Positions 9,575-19,400 of a stretch of DNA of 24,335 nucleotides are shown here, in pieces. Source of the stretch: Priapulus caudatus (lineage: Eukaryota > Priapulida > Priapulimorpha > Priapulimorphida > Priapulidae). The notes under the pieces are model-generated. The model was not told where the DNA came from. It searched no databases and saw only the letters and a program-made list of their open reading frames with translations. The position numbers and the translations under genes were made by a program. Each line of letters starts with the position of its first letter. Positions within the stretch are counted from its first letter, which is position 1. The stretch covers positions 105,994-130,328 of the forward strand of contig NW_014577408.1 of the NCBI RefSeq assembly GCF_000485595.1, read 5' to 3'.

Positions 9575-10739
9575 ACTGGCTGCTGCGTGCTGGTGGCGGG
9601 CGCGTCGCCCACATGCGACGGCGCGTCTCTCTCTCCAGAACAACGGCTCTCTCCTCCTCGGCGGGTTTCCCCTGCCGCCCCGCGACTTCTAGAAACGTGA
9701 TTTCTAAGCGTCTAGGGAGACGTCTAGAAACGTGCTCGCTACTTCTCTTCTTCGCAGGAGAAGTCGTATGGGGGTTTCCTCTCCGTGGGAGAAGTCTACA
9801 GCTTCACGCGGCTTCTCCTAGCGTGGGAGGCCGCCTCGAGATTTGCGTCGTCTCTCCTTGCGCGAGCGAGGTTGGATGTGTGAGCTGGATCGTTGGCTAC
9901 AGCTTCCTTCTTTCAGTCGCCTCCCGTATGTCGCGTCACTGCCGTCTCCCGACCGCTGGTATCCGTGTGGCGAACTGAGGGCAGCACTCTTCCTGCGACT
10001 TCGTGCCTGTACGCGGCAGCGGCGGGATGCAGGTAGCTGCCGCAACTGACGACAGGTTCATCTCTCTCTCAATAAACTCGCCGGGTCTCTGACGAGATCA
10101 CCACCTCTATGAGCGTTTATGAAACGCACTAGTTCGATTATCACTGAACGAGTAGTAGGGAGGGTATATACCACATGCGCGCACGGGTATCCGTCGTTAT
10201 GGCGGGCGCGTAGAATCACAACGCAGCGTTCTTCACGAATTCCTCCTATGTAGGATAGCGACGCACGTAGGCCGTTAGGCAGTCCGTCAAAGTCAGGTTA
10301 AACTGATTGATGCTCCCAGCCGCTATTCGTGTAGTCGTGCGCAAACAATTCGCTACTGCTGTCTATATATGCAGCGCAGCATCCGCTTTCCGTCTCTCTA
10401 TCAGAATCCGTAGCTATGCGCTCGTAGGTAGTAGCTTCAGCGTTGGTCTTCCTCCTCCTCCTGCTCTTCTTCCTCTTGCTGCTTTTTCCTACGCGCGATG
10501 TGCAGCTGAAACGACGGGCTGCTGCAGCGAACACTCATCGTCGGCTCGGCGCTCTGACGTCGGGCCCGCAACCGCGGCGCGTCTGCGCTGCTGATCAGCA
10601 TCCCGCATCCGCCGCGCGGCGGAGTTCCTCAGCATCCCGCCACATCCGCGCGTGTGGGAGGCTCCGTCTGGAGTGATGTGTCGCAACACTACGACGCCAG
10701 CAACTCACCACGGTGTTGGTTCCGCTATTGCGTACACAC

Positions 10740-10742
<3 letters not shown>
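9575..10742 (-). promoter_or_regulatory. GC-rich upstream region of the TMEM26-like exon
   Basis: Upstream for the minus-strand gene, so it should hold the 5' UTR and possibly the promoter. An upstream ATG at 9614 is out of frame with the main start and its frame runs across it. TCTAGAAACGTG occurs twice (9688-9699 and 9723-9734); the first includes TTCTAGAA, a minimal heat-shock-element-like dyad (9687-9694). GAGAAGTC/GGGAGAAG phrases recur between about 9760 and 9835. A CTC/CTT-rich stretch at 10443-10490 reads as a poly-Leu signal-like peptide on the plus strand, which I reject. I found no clear TATA box or initiator, so the transcription start is not placed. Confidence 0.45.
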
Positions 10743-10783
<41 letters not shown>

Positions 10784-10975
10784 CGACAGGTCGTGAGTAA
10801 GTGAGTGAGTGAGTGAATGAGTAAGCGACGGGGAGAGGAAAAAGGCAAGAGAGAGAGAGAGAGAGAGAGTGAGTGAGTGAGTGACGGGGAGAGAGAAAAG
10901 ACAAGAGAGAAAGAGAGAGCAAATGAGTGAGAGACTGGGAGAGAGACGGGAGAGAGAGAGTTGAGAGAAGCGGTC
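10743..10975. repeat. (GA)n and (GTGA)n microsatellites
   Basis: A pure (GA)n at about 10743-10780 is followed by GTGAGTGAGTGA runs, more (GA)n at about 10852-10869, another GTGA run, and degenerate GA sequence. Rich in GAGAG sites. It lies about 1.2 kb upstream of the TMEM26-like exon. Confidence 0.93.
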
Positions 10976-11490
10976 GCAGAGAGCGCGTGTTTCGGCTGTA
11001 CTACCTCGCATTCATCCCGCCGTCATCACGCGACGGAAACTAGTAGAGCTTTGCTAGCACGATTTCTGAAGTAGACACGCTCGTATAGGGCTTTAATAGT
11101 AAAGCGTCAGCAGCCTGGCGACAGTCTTAAGGCGTTACTTAGCCAAGCTTCTGTAGTAGAACTTTAGTAGTACAGCAGAAGTCAACAGTCGGACCTCGGC
11201 AGTAGGGCTTCAGTAATAGACGGGATTCCCTCACTCAGCTTCAGTCTATCCCGGTGGACACTTAACGCAGATGCTGCGCGCTCGTGACGATGACAGCACG
11301 AAATGACGGGCATAAGTATCAGCATCAGTATCAGCGGCGGCAGCGACCGCGCGAGCAACGTCAGCAAACATGCCGCACACACCACGCACGCACGCACGCA
11401 CGCGCAGACGCCCCGTGCTGGAAATGGTTCCCTGCGAGCATCCCCCGCGCATATATATCGCGCGCTGAGGAAGAACGAAGTGGGAGAAGT
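10976..11490. other. Spacer with weak internal repeats
   Basis: No gene is recognised. Between 11038 and 11222 phrases of the type GTAGTAGAACTTTAGTAGTA, GTATAGGGCTTTAATAGTA and GCAGTAGGGCTTCAGTAATA recur at roughly 50-60 bp, which looks like a degenerate tandem repeat. A short (CACG)n follows at about 11384-11403. Confidence 0.45.
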
Positions 11491-11502
11491 GAGGTGAGAA
11501 AG

Positions 11503-11539
<37 letters not shown>

Positions 11540-11790
11540 GAAGGAGGAGAAGTATGAGCAGGATTGGGATGGAGGGAGAGTGAGATGAGGGGAGAGGAGG
11601 GGAAGAGGGTGAGAATAAGGACGAGGAGGAGGAAAGAGAAATAGGAAGATGAAGGGGACGAGGCGGGGAGAGGTAGAAGGAGAATGATGTGGATGAGGAG
11701 GAGAATAAAAAGGAGGAAGAGGAGGAGGAGGAAGAGGAGAAGGACCAGGAAGAAAAGGAGAAGAAGGAGGAGAAATAGAAGCTGCCTCAG
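11491..11790. repeat. Purine-only (GA-rich) tract
   Basis: A pure (GA)n near 11502-11530 leads into about 250 bp of almost uninterrupted purines (GAGGAGGAG, GGAAGAGG). Capable of triplex (H-DNA) structure. Pro/Ser- and Glu/Arg-rich readings are rejected. Confidence 0.9.
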
Positions 11791-12074
11791 TACGCAATTA
11801 CATAATGAATCATTCAGCGTTTAATTACAACGCGAGCTATCGTTAATGAGTTATGTACCCTGCATATAAAGATGGAAACGTGTCATAAATAGCGATGACG
11901 CTAAATCGTCGTTATGATGCTATATTATGATCACGGAATGCTTGACTGTGGACAAACAAAGACGAGTTGCGCGTGGTGAGCATCGTTGTCTAGTCGTACT
12001 TATTATGCGAACGCACGAACGAGGTGTGATTTGGAAGCACGATATGAGAAAGGCCGAGACGCAGAAAGAGCAGA
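11791..12074. other. AT-leaning spacer before the ATC array
   Basis: Single-copy sequence without recognisable features. An open frame begins at about 11927 and continues into the ATC array; its first 45 codons resemble nothing I know, and the rest is poly-His. Confidence 0.4.
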
Positions 12075-12480
12075 ATCATCATCATCATCATCATTATCAT
12101 CATCAATATCATCATCAATATCATTATCAATATCATCATCAATATCATCATCAATATCATCATCAATATCATCATCAATATCATCATCAATATCATCATC
12201 AATATCATCATCATCCTCATCATCATCATCATCATCATTATTATCATCATCATTATCATCATCATCATCATCATTATTATCATCATCATTATCAGCATCA
12301 TCATTATCATCATCACTATCATCATCATCAACAACAACATCATCATCATCATCATCATCATTATCATCATCAATATCATCATCAATATCATCATCATTAT
12401 CATCATCAATATCATCATCAATATCATCATCATCAACAACAACATCATCATCATCATCATCATTATCATCATCATCACCG
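12075..12480. repeat. ATC array with 12-bp and longer periodicity
   Basis: CAATAT recurs at 12104, 12116, 12128, 12140, 12152, 12164, 12176, 12188 and 12200, an exact 12-bp period within the ATC background. The combination of ACAACAACATCATC followed by an ATC run and then CAATAT units occurs at about 12329 and again at about 12433, a roughly 104-bp higher-order repeat. Much more regular than the block A version at 3896-4450. Confidence 0.95.
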
Positions 12481-12914
12481 TAATCATCATCGTCATCGCG
12501 CGATTTGTTTTATTCGAATGTCGTTTCAAAATTACCATTTGACGCAGCGTGGATTTTCACGTTTCGTTGCCGTGTTAGCACGACGACCTATTATTATTTC
12601 GAACACACGCGGAAAGAAGCAAGTAGCCGTTAATAAGAGAATTACAGCTACCGTTTCGCATTCGACTAGAGAAACGATATACATTCATGAACGTCTGCGA
12701 ATTCTTTGTGGCGAGAGCTATATGGCTATCGTAGATTCACCCTACCGAACCAATAGTGATTCCAGCCGCCAGGCGTCGCTGGAAGAGGCTAAACGGGTCG
12801 GACGTCTGTGATCCGTATAGCCTTGGTTGGTTAAGGTCACGCTCTTCGGCGTGAAATCCTAATCCGGCAATCGGATCTAGAACTGGCTAAGACAGGATTT
12901 ATTCGGCGGTTGCT
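12278..12914. repeat. Block A'', second copy of the right part of block A
   Basis: Collinear with about 3967-4980, from CATTATCAGCATCATCATTA to the ATCTAGAACTGG...GACAGGATTTATTC landmark. The non-repeat portion (12481-12914) carries CGCGATTTGTTTTATTCGAA and GCTATCGTAGATTCACCCTA in both copies, separated by small insertions and deletions. No coding frame is shared. Confidence 0.9.
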
Positions 12915-13277
12915 AGCTTACACGTAAGGTTACCGGCCAAGCCAGATCTAAGGACCAGCGTTAAGGATACTGTAAGGCTTAGAGACGAATTTTTTGTCAT
13001 AACTTTTATACCCATTTTAGTTGATGGATCGCAGCCATGGGTAGCTATGTATTAGTAGATTGTGATGTATTTCGCCTCCCAAACAATTCAAAATTCCCGC
13101 ATTAGGAAATTCTTAACACAGGCGTTCAATGATGGAACATTTATAAAAGTAATGATATCTCGGTTGTTAAAAATGCTAAAGTAGGTGATTTTTCAAGCGC
13201 TATTTCTAAAAATTCGCATCTCCGATTTCAAAATTGTTTGTTACGTTTCAATACTAACATATCAAAGGAAAAAAGAA
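12915..13277. other. AT-rich single-copy sequence, left flank of inverted repeat
   Basis: No gene recognised. Composition changes sharply at about 12990 to AT-rich DNA (TTTTTTGTCATAAC, GTTAAAAATGC). Homopolymer-rich texture resembles a degenerate transposon or AT-rich intron. Confidence 0.4.
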
Positions 13278-13422
13278 TCCCTGTAATTTTTTTTAAATAT
13301 TATATTTTATGAGTTATGGCTCTTTGTTTACGAAATTGTTGCGTTTAGAAATTCACTACAAATTTTTGTACATCTTTTCAACTTATTTCCTAAATTAAAG
13401 CATTTAAAAAAAATTACAGGGA
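13278..13422. repeat. 21-bp perfect inverted repeat with 103-bp spacer
   Basis: TCCCTGTAATTTTTTTTAAA plus T at 13278-13298 is the exact reverse complement of 13402-13422. Partial symmetry continues outward (AAAAAAGAA against AAAAAATGG). It may be the termini of a small non-autonomous DNA element or a structured hairpin. No target-site duplication was found. Confidence 0.85.
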
Positions 13423-13803
13423 CCATTTTTTAGTTTATATTATGAACAACTTATGGGTAAAAGTTTAGGTCCCAACTCTTGTTTAAAAAATCATGTTTTT
13501 TTATAAATTCACAATTTTTGCCGTCAATTGATTAGCGATAAATTAAAAAAAAATATTCGTTGAGAGCGTAAAGAGACATCTCTATGAATGTCAGTAATGT
13601 ATGTAATGGATATGAGTTTGGTATTTATACTCAACCCAATCATACATTGGTTAGGTGTCAGAACTATTAGATAGTGCTGATACCTACCGTTCTTGTACTA
13701 GCAGTAATTTGTATTTCTAAACGTTAAAGATTATATTTTGTTCGTATATTGTAATGTAATTTGTATTCTGTGACAATCCTTTGCGTTTACTGTTGGTGTC
13801 TAG
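13423..13803. other. AT-rich sequence with a short hairpin
   Basis: At 13652-13686, TAGGTGTCAGAACTA and TAGTGCTGATACCTA form a stem with 13 of 15 positions paired around a 5-base loop (TTAGA). Too short for a typical microRNA precursor. A run of poly-T/A tracts precedes it. No gene recognised. Confidence 0.5.
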
Positions 13804-13876
13804 AATAAAGTAATATAAATAATAAAGTAATAAGTATAAATAATAAAGTAATAAGTATAAATAATAAAGTAATAAA
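13804..13876. repeat. 21-bp tandem repeat containing AATAAA
   Basis: The unit is AATAAAGTAATAAGTATAAA plus T. There are two exact copies (13821-13841 and 13842-13862), flanked by a shortened copy at 13804-13820 and a partial one at 13863-13876. Each unit carries a canonical AATAAA polyadenylation hexamer, but I see no upstream coding sequence to which it would belong. Confidence 0.92.
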
Positions 13877-15576
13877 ATTTGATGAGTAGTTATGTTGCAA
13901 TGCCATTTACAGTGTTACCGGTCCGTAACCCTTGCAGTATCTAAATCCCCAAAGCCCCAAGCCTTGAGTGCAGTGAATCAGAAGAAGTAAAGTTAGGTTT
14001 GATCCTGTGAGAAAAACTGTGAGAAAATAAGTTTGTACGACTTAGATATATCCTCATGAGAGCAGTGTTTGCTATTTCCACCTTTAGATAAATTGACAAA
14101 GTTATGTTTCGCTGACGCAGGTCAGTAAAGTCATGCCTCATTGTGGCAAATCACACGCAAAAGACATACTGACACCGAGCTAGATTATTGTCTTAAACAG
14201 GCGACGATATACCATGTCCTACATAATAATGGCTACAAGATATTTCTCGGAAAAAAAACATCACAGCGTACAATCTAATTAAAAAATATTGCAAAACAAT
14301 CCGTAAACTTTTAAATCATGCACAACTCATCGCTACACTACTAGCTCGCCATTGCACCGATAAATTACTAAAATTTGTCGATCGTCGTCCGACCGTCTGC
14401 TACGACGCACTTGTAGTTGGCGTTGTATACATCATGCACATCGATTGCGTTGGCGTATGTATGACATATTCGCCGCATTTCGCTGAGCTCACACTTTTAT
14501 GTATACGAACACTAATTCATATCGCTTTGAATTCCAGATTAGTTTTTCTCGTCCTTCCCTTTATTCTACAACCGCCCATATACCTGACGTAAGCCTAGCG
14601 CGACCTCCATAATGTCAACCGAGTTCAAGTATCAATTAGACATATGAATTCGGCGGTCTCGCTCCTCCACTCGGAAACGCCTCGGTGAAAACTGACGAGA
14701 GCTTACAGCAAAGGTTAGCGTTTTAACTGAAGCCAGGTTGACCACATGTTTCGCGTGGTTCGGGGCCGACGCTCAAAGCCGATATTGTGAAAGCCCAGAG
14801 GGGTCGCTCGAAATTCGAAATTTTCTTGCGCAACAGATTAGAGGGTTACTTTTTTCGCTGCCCCACTGATCAATTAAAACGCGGATTTCACACGGTCAGC
14901 CATGCTCGAAATGCGTAATTCAAGATTGGAATATGTGAATGAACCTTTTGGGCTTCTGGGAACAGGGGGGGGGGAGAAGCGGATCACGCGAGGGCGCATC
15001 GCAGCGTTTAATGACTGACGTATAACTTCGCTCGACTTGACGTGCTGCAGCTGCCGTGTGGATGCTGTCTTTAGAGACTTGCCATCGCATCAGATTTCTA
15101 ATGAAGCCGACCAGTTTGAAATCGTTTAGGATTTGAACGCGCGTATCATTTCGCGTGCATCGATTCGCATCTCGTGCTATAGCATTTTGTTAACAGTAAG
15201 ATTAAGTGCGATTTCTCAAAGCGCTATATACTATCTGTTTTCTGCCGGGGAACTAAAGGATTTCGAATCGGGAGGGAAATGCAGGATGATCTTCTCCCAC
15301 GAAGGGAAATCCCCCGCCTGTATTATAAACGAATGCCATGTTTAATGCAATTTTAAATTACATTAAACATTCAGAACGAGTTGGAAAATTGATACCGCGC
15401 TGGTTGTTTATATATTAGGATCAGCGTATTGCTCGCATGGGGGCATTTCGAAAAAGAGGATCTTTGTGTGTATATGCGTTCATACACGCGTGCATGCGCG
15501 CATGCGTGTGTCAGTCCGCGTGCGCTGTGTAGGGTTTATGTGAAGTACATATATATATTATATTATATTCTCTATA
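13877..15576. other. Single-copy AT-leaning sequence without a recognisable gene
   Basis: The longest uninterrupted frames are 60-70 codons: one minus-strand at 13941-14141 and one plus-strand at 15133-15345. Neither resembles a family I know, and neither has clear splice or start context. Short features: a G-run near 14966-14974, a GCATGCGCGCATGCG alternating stretch near 15491-15505, and TATA-rich sequence near 15548-15580. Distal exons or regulatory DNA cannot be excluded. Confidence 0.4.
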
Positions 15577-15770
15577 TATGATCAAATCGATGATCTCTCT
15601 CCTCTCTTTTTTCCACTACGCTGTCACTTGTCTCTTCCCCTTCCTCTTCCTTTCTCGCTCTTCCTCTTTCACTCTTTCTTCTTCCGCGCACTCACTCAGC
15701 CGTAACTCTTCATATTCATTGCAGTCACTTTATGTCGCAGCTGTCGCGTCGCGCTGCTGCACGAGCTACT
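15577..15770. repeat. Pyrimidine-rich tract
   Basis: CT/TTC-rich sequence (CTCTCCTCTC, CTTCCTTTCTC). The plus-strand Ser/Leu/Phe-rich reading is a composition artefact. Confidence 0.7.
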
Positions 15771-15904
15771 GATGCACGCCTGCGCATGCGCGCCTCGTTA
15801 GCACCCGGAATCACAATGACGATTGGTTAAGAGTCCTATCACTACGGTGCAAGCAATGAGCACCGATTGTCGGGCCACGACAGCAGTATTTTATAAAACA
15901 ATTT

Positions 15905-16142
15905 GTGTGTGCTTGCGTGCTGTGTTGCATCAGTGTGTGCTGTGTGTGTGTCGTGTCTAAGACCATGGCTGTTGTGTGTGTTGTGTTGTAGTGTCGTGTG
16001 TCGGTGTGTTCGGCTGTGTGTGTTGTTGTCGTACGTGCGTATGTTGTGTGTGGTGTGTGCGAATGCCGTGGCCGTAGCGTTGCTGTTGCGTGCGACCGCG
16101 TGCGTAGGGTGCGTGTGTGTGTATCGTGTGTGTCGCGATTGA
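15905..16142. repeat. Degenerate GT-rich tract
   Basis: TGTGTG interrupted by TTG, CG and TCG. Readings are Cys/Val-rich on plus and Thr/His-rich on minus. No gene. Confidence 0.85.
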
Positions 16143-16624
16143 GTATGTGCGGAACGCGATGCTTGCGCTTTAACTGACAAGCGCCCCGGGTGAGAACCCA
16201 CGCGGACGCGGCTAATTCTGCTATTGCGACGCGTCTATCCCCGTTGCTGTGCAGCAATGACAGCACGATTCGTCGCCCCCACACGTCGCAAGTAATTTTA
16301 TATAAACAACCTCAACCTCGCGCGCAAACGGCTCTGCTGTTTTGTTTTTGTTTCCGCTCTCTTGTCGCCACTGCGATCTGCTTCTGCTTGCCTTCCCTCC
16401 TCCCGCTCTTACAGCACCTTTCTCTCTGTGTCGCGCTTCTGCGCGGCTTCTTTTGTATCATTACACGCGTCTCTCTGTTATTTCCTAGTTTCTGTATTTA
16501 TTTTTTCTCTTTCTGGGAGTTCTCTTCGGCTCTAGCTTCATGCACCATCATGTCGTTGTCGCGCGTTTGCGCCGCGTTCTATATATGTTACCTTTTTAGC
16601 GTTGATTCTCGTATCTTCTCTTTT
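16143..16624. other. Pyrimidine-biased spacer
   Basis: Long runs of T and C with TCTCT and TTTCT. The plus-strand frame opening near 16190 stays open into 16960 with a Leu/Ser/Phe/Cys composition, but it passes through a pure CT repeat and shows no domain, so I do not call it. Confidence 0.5.
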
Positions 16625-16635
16625 TTTGTTTCTCT

Positions 16636-16678
<43 letters not shown>

Positions 16679-16732
16679 TTGATTCTCCTCTCTCTCTCGC
16701 TCTTCTCTCTCTCTCTCTCTCTCGCCTCGCAA
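16625..16732. repeat. (CT)n microsatellite
   Basis: Several pure CT runs interrupted by TTCTCTCTTTGATTC. The complementary Glu/Arg frames are rejected. Confidence 0.93.
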
Positions 16733-17076
16733 CCCACATGCACCGGTCCATTGTTAACGCACTCCCTCCCCACCGCCACAGTCGCGCGCGCAAGCTTTCT
16801 TCCGCCAAAGTTGAAAGCAGCCGTGACTCAAACAATGATTCACACACCAGCCGCAGTAATGGCTCGAAGAGTATGCGGCCCGTTCACAGACGATGTTGGT
16901 CGCGCGGGCACGCGCGGCGCGCCTGCTCGGCATCTATATCGCACAACTTCTTCACGCTGACGTAGCAGCGCTGCTCTCCGTTAGACCGGAGATTGAGCGC
17001 GTCGAGATTTGGCACTGCGCTTCGCGACTTCGGCGTCTCTTTCTACGCGTTAAATGAGCGACAGCGGAGAAGTTAA
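16733..17076. other. Spacer, mixed composition
   Basis: No recognisable gene. GC-rich and CpG-rich between about 16890 and 17030 (GCGCGGGCACGCGCGGCGCG), possibly a small CpG-dense patch. Confidence 0.4.
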
Positions 17077-17514
17077 GATGGTGGAAAGGCAAGCGGAGTG
17101 AGAGCAGAGAGAGCAGTGAGAGCAGAGAGGAGGATGAGAGAGAGAGAGAAGAAGAGCCGACGCTGAGAGGGGAGGAGAGAAGAGGGAGATAGAGAGATGC
17201 GGACCGAGGAGAGGAAGATGAGAAGAGCAGAGAGCGAGAGAGAAGAGGAGAGATGAGAGATAGAGATGGTGAGAGAGAGAGAACGAGGGAGGAGAGAGTG
17301 TGGGAGATAGATGAGAACGATGAGATAAGGGAGATGGCGGCGGATGATGATTGCACACAATATTTGGCGGCGGGCGGAGATGCTAGCAATATTCAGACAC
17401 AATAGACAAGCGAGAGCAAAGAGAGCGCAAGAGAGAAGAAGAGAGGAGTAATTGTGTGAAAGCGAAAGCTTATTATAATATATTTTATATATACTATATA
17501 TATATATAGAGATG

Positions 17515-17547
<33 letters not shown>

Positions 17548-17573
17548 TAAAATAGAAGAGCAAAGAGAAGAGA
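17077..17573. repeat. Purine-rich GA tracts with a TA tract
   Basis: GA-rich at 17077-17300, mixed sequence with CAATATTTGGCGGCGG near 17358, a TATA-rich island at about 17472-17512, then pure (GA)n at about 17519-17548. The GA strand is the plus strand throughout. Confidence 0.88.
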
Positions 17574-17577
17574 CAGT

Positions 17578-17917
17578 GTGGTGTGTGTGTGCGCGCGCGG
17601 CAGTTGGTGTGTGCGTCTGCGCCTAGTGTGTGCGCAGTGGTTCTGTGTGTGCGTGCTTGCTGTGCGTGTGTGTCGACGTTGGTGCGTAGTGCGTGTGCGT
17701 AGTGCGTGGGCAACGAAGCTGAATGTGGGTGCGGTGTGCATGCGTGGCGTTGTGCGTGTGCGTCTGCGCGCTGTGGTGTGTGCGTGTGTTTTTGCGGTGA
17801 TCGATATGTGCGTGTGTTTGCGCGTGCGTATTGTGCGTGCGTGCGGTGGTGTGTGTGTGTGTGTGGGTGTGTGTGCTGTGTGTGTGTATGTGTGTGTGTG
17901 TGTGTATGAGTTGTGTA
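17578..17917. repeat. GT-rich array
   Basis: An imperfect (GT)n with GTGCG variants, becoming purer toward 17850-17910. Together with 18022-18223 it forms an inverted pair of dinucleotide arrays about 104 bp apart. Confidence 0.92.
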
Positions 17918-18021
17918 CAGGGCGCAGTCGTCTGCGTCATGTCAGCGCTGTACGTCTATTCCAGCCGGGCACGCTCATTCAAGACTTCTGATGCCATGAA
18001 CGTGATTCCAGCCGACTCGCA

Positions 18022-18093
18022 CAGACACACACACCATACACACACACACACACACAACACACCACACACACCAACACACACACACACCCAACA

Positions 18094-18126
<33 letters not shown>

Positions 18127-18223
18127 CAACACACAACAAACACACTCGCCGGCGCGACACACACACAACACACATACAAAACACACAACCCAACACACAC
18201 AGACACACACACACACAAACACA
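18022..18223. repeat. CA-rich array
   Basis: (CA)n with frequent CAACAC and AAACAC interruptions, complementary in type to the GT array just upstream. Followed by a short interrupted TA tract (18240-18268). Confidence 0.93.
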
Positions 18224-18273
18224 TCACACAGAAAGTTTATAATTATATATATATCTATATATATATATACTTA

Positions 18274-19068
18274 GCATCCTATATGCTAGTGCGCGGAGCT
18301 GGCTGCGCCGTAACAGGCACGGCCGCACGGCTTCCAGCAGACGAGTGGACGGATAGCGCGCGCTTGAGAGACTGCTGCAGTATGTTTTACGCAGCATGTT
18401 TACGCCTAGTTACAGTTTTCCGTTGTCCGTTTAAAGAAGGGTGCTATTGAAGAGGCGACAAGTGGCGTATTAGAGATTTATGAGAATTGTGAGGAGCGGA
18501 GCGCGAGAGAGAGGGATTGGAAGTTAGTTAGAGAGACAGGGGAAAAAGAGACGGCGCCGAGGAGTGAGGAGAAAAAAGAGAGAGCAGAGAGGAAAAAAGC
18601 AGGAAAAGAGGAAGGGGAAAGGAGGAAAAGGAAACGGGAAAGATGGAAGTAGAGAGTAGGGTTCGCTAGAGAGATAACGAATGTGTTGTCTGAGATGATT
18701 AGGGCATAGCAGCGAGAAATATTAGAATATCTGATATATGCACGCAGGCAGTAGCATCCTATCCGCCAGCGCTGGCCTGTGTGTTTGTTCTAGGCTTCAT
18801 CTTGTCAGTCGGCTGTCTCCCACACACGCTGAGTGCGTTGACGCTTTGCTCAGATCCCGCCGATTATCCGATCGTAGACGCGAAAAACTCTCCAACCTTT
18901 CCGTCGCGCGCAAAAATAATCGGACACAATCTCAAATCGCACAATGTTTCCTCTCTGAGAGCATCGCGACTCTTGTCGACAATGGGAATCTAAGCAACCT
19001 TCGCTGCATTTGACCATGCGAGCGAGCAGGGGAGGATGAGATGACGGAAAGCAAGGTGGGAAAGGAGA
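18274..19068. repeat. Block B', second copy of block B
   Basis: Collinear with 5619-6398. It carries more and different small insertions and deletions (for example in the GTTTACGC...CAGTTTTCCG stretch near 18398-18425), so this copy appears to be the noisier one. It continues into a multi-unit GA minisatellite, whereas block B jumps to block A'. Confidence 0.9.
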
Positions 19069-19400
19069 GAGAGGAGGAGGGGAAGAAAAAGGAGGGGAGA
19101 GGGAAGCAAGGTGGGAAAAGGAGAGCGAGGAGGAGGGGAAGAAAGGAGGGGAGGAGGGAAGCAAGGTGAGAAAAGAGAGCGAGGAGGAGGTGGAAAGGAA
19201 GGCAATACGGTGGAGGAAGAAGCAAGGTGGGAAAAGGAAAGCGAGGAGGGGGCTGAAGAAGGGGGCGAGGAGGAATCAAGGTGGGAGAAAAGCTGAGAGG
19301 AGGAGGAGGGGAAGGAAGGAGTGGAGGACTGAGAGCAAGGTGTCGAAAAGCGATGAGCGAGGATGAGGGGAAGGAGGAGCGCGGGAGGACGAAGCAGGGT
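19051..19400. repeat. GA-rich minisatellite, 55-60 bp unit
   Basis: GCAAGGTG (or a one- to two-base variant) marks unit starts at 19051, 19106, 19161, 19222, 19276, 19334 and 19394, so spacing is 54-61 bp. Each unit continues as GGAAAAGGAGAGCGAGGAGG-type purine sequence. Block B keeps one start (6378), and the array before block C' keeps one (22478). Copy number therefore differs greatly between the duplicated contexts. Confidence 0.9.

Noticed and set aside
10443-10676. Apparent secreted protein (poly-Leu start)
   Set aside because: The hydrophobic part is a CTC/CTT repeat and the remainder is Arg/Ala-rich GC composition. It lies antisense in the TMEM26-like upstream region.
11927-12811. 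His/Tyr-rich 294-codon frame
   Set aside because: Again the ATC array. Non-repeat ends are short and resemble nothing known, and the C-terminal part is shifted in the block A copy.
12810-12900. tRNA-like GGTTAAGG followed by a small hairpin
   Set aside because: Resembles the D-arm of a Leu/Ser tRNA, but has no B-box or acceptor pairing, and the block A copy disagrees in the stem.
13941-14141. 66-codon minus-strand frame
   Set aside because: No recognisable motif, no supporting splice sites or start context. Frames of this length are expected by chance.
16190-16960. 256-codon Leu/Ser/Phe-rich frame resembling a membrane protein
   Set aside because: Generated by pyrimidine-rich DNA including pure (CT)n. 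There is no signal-anchor pattern or motif and the start context is poor.
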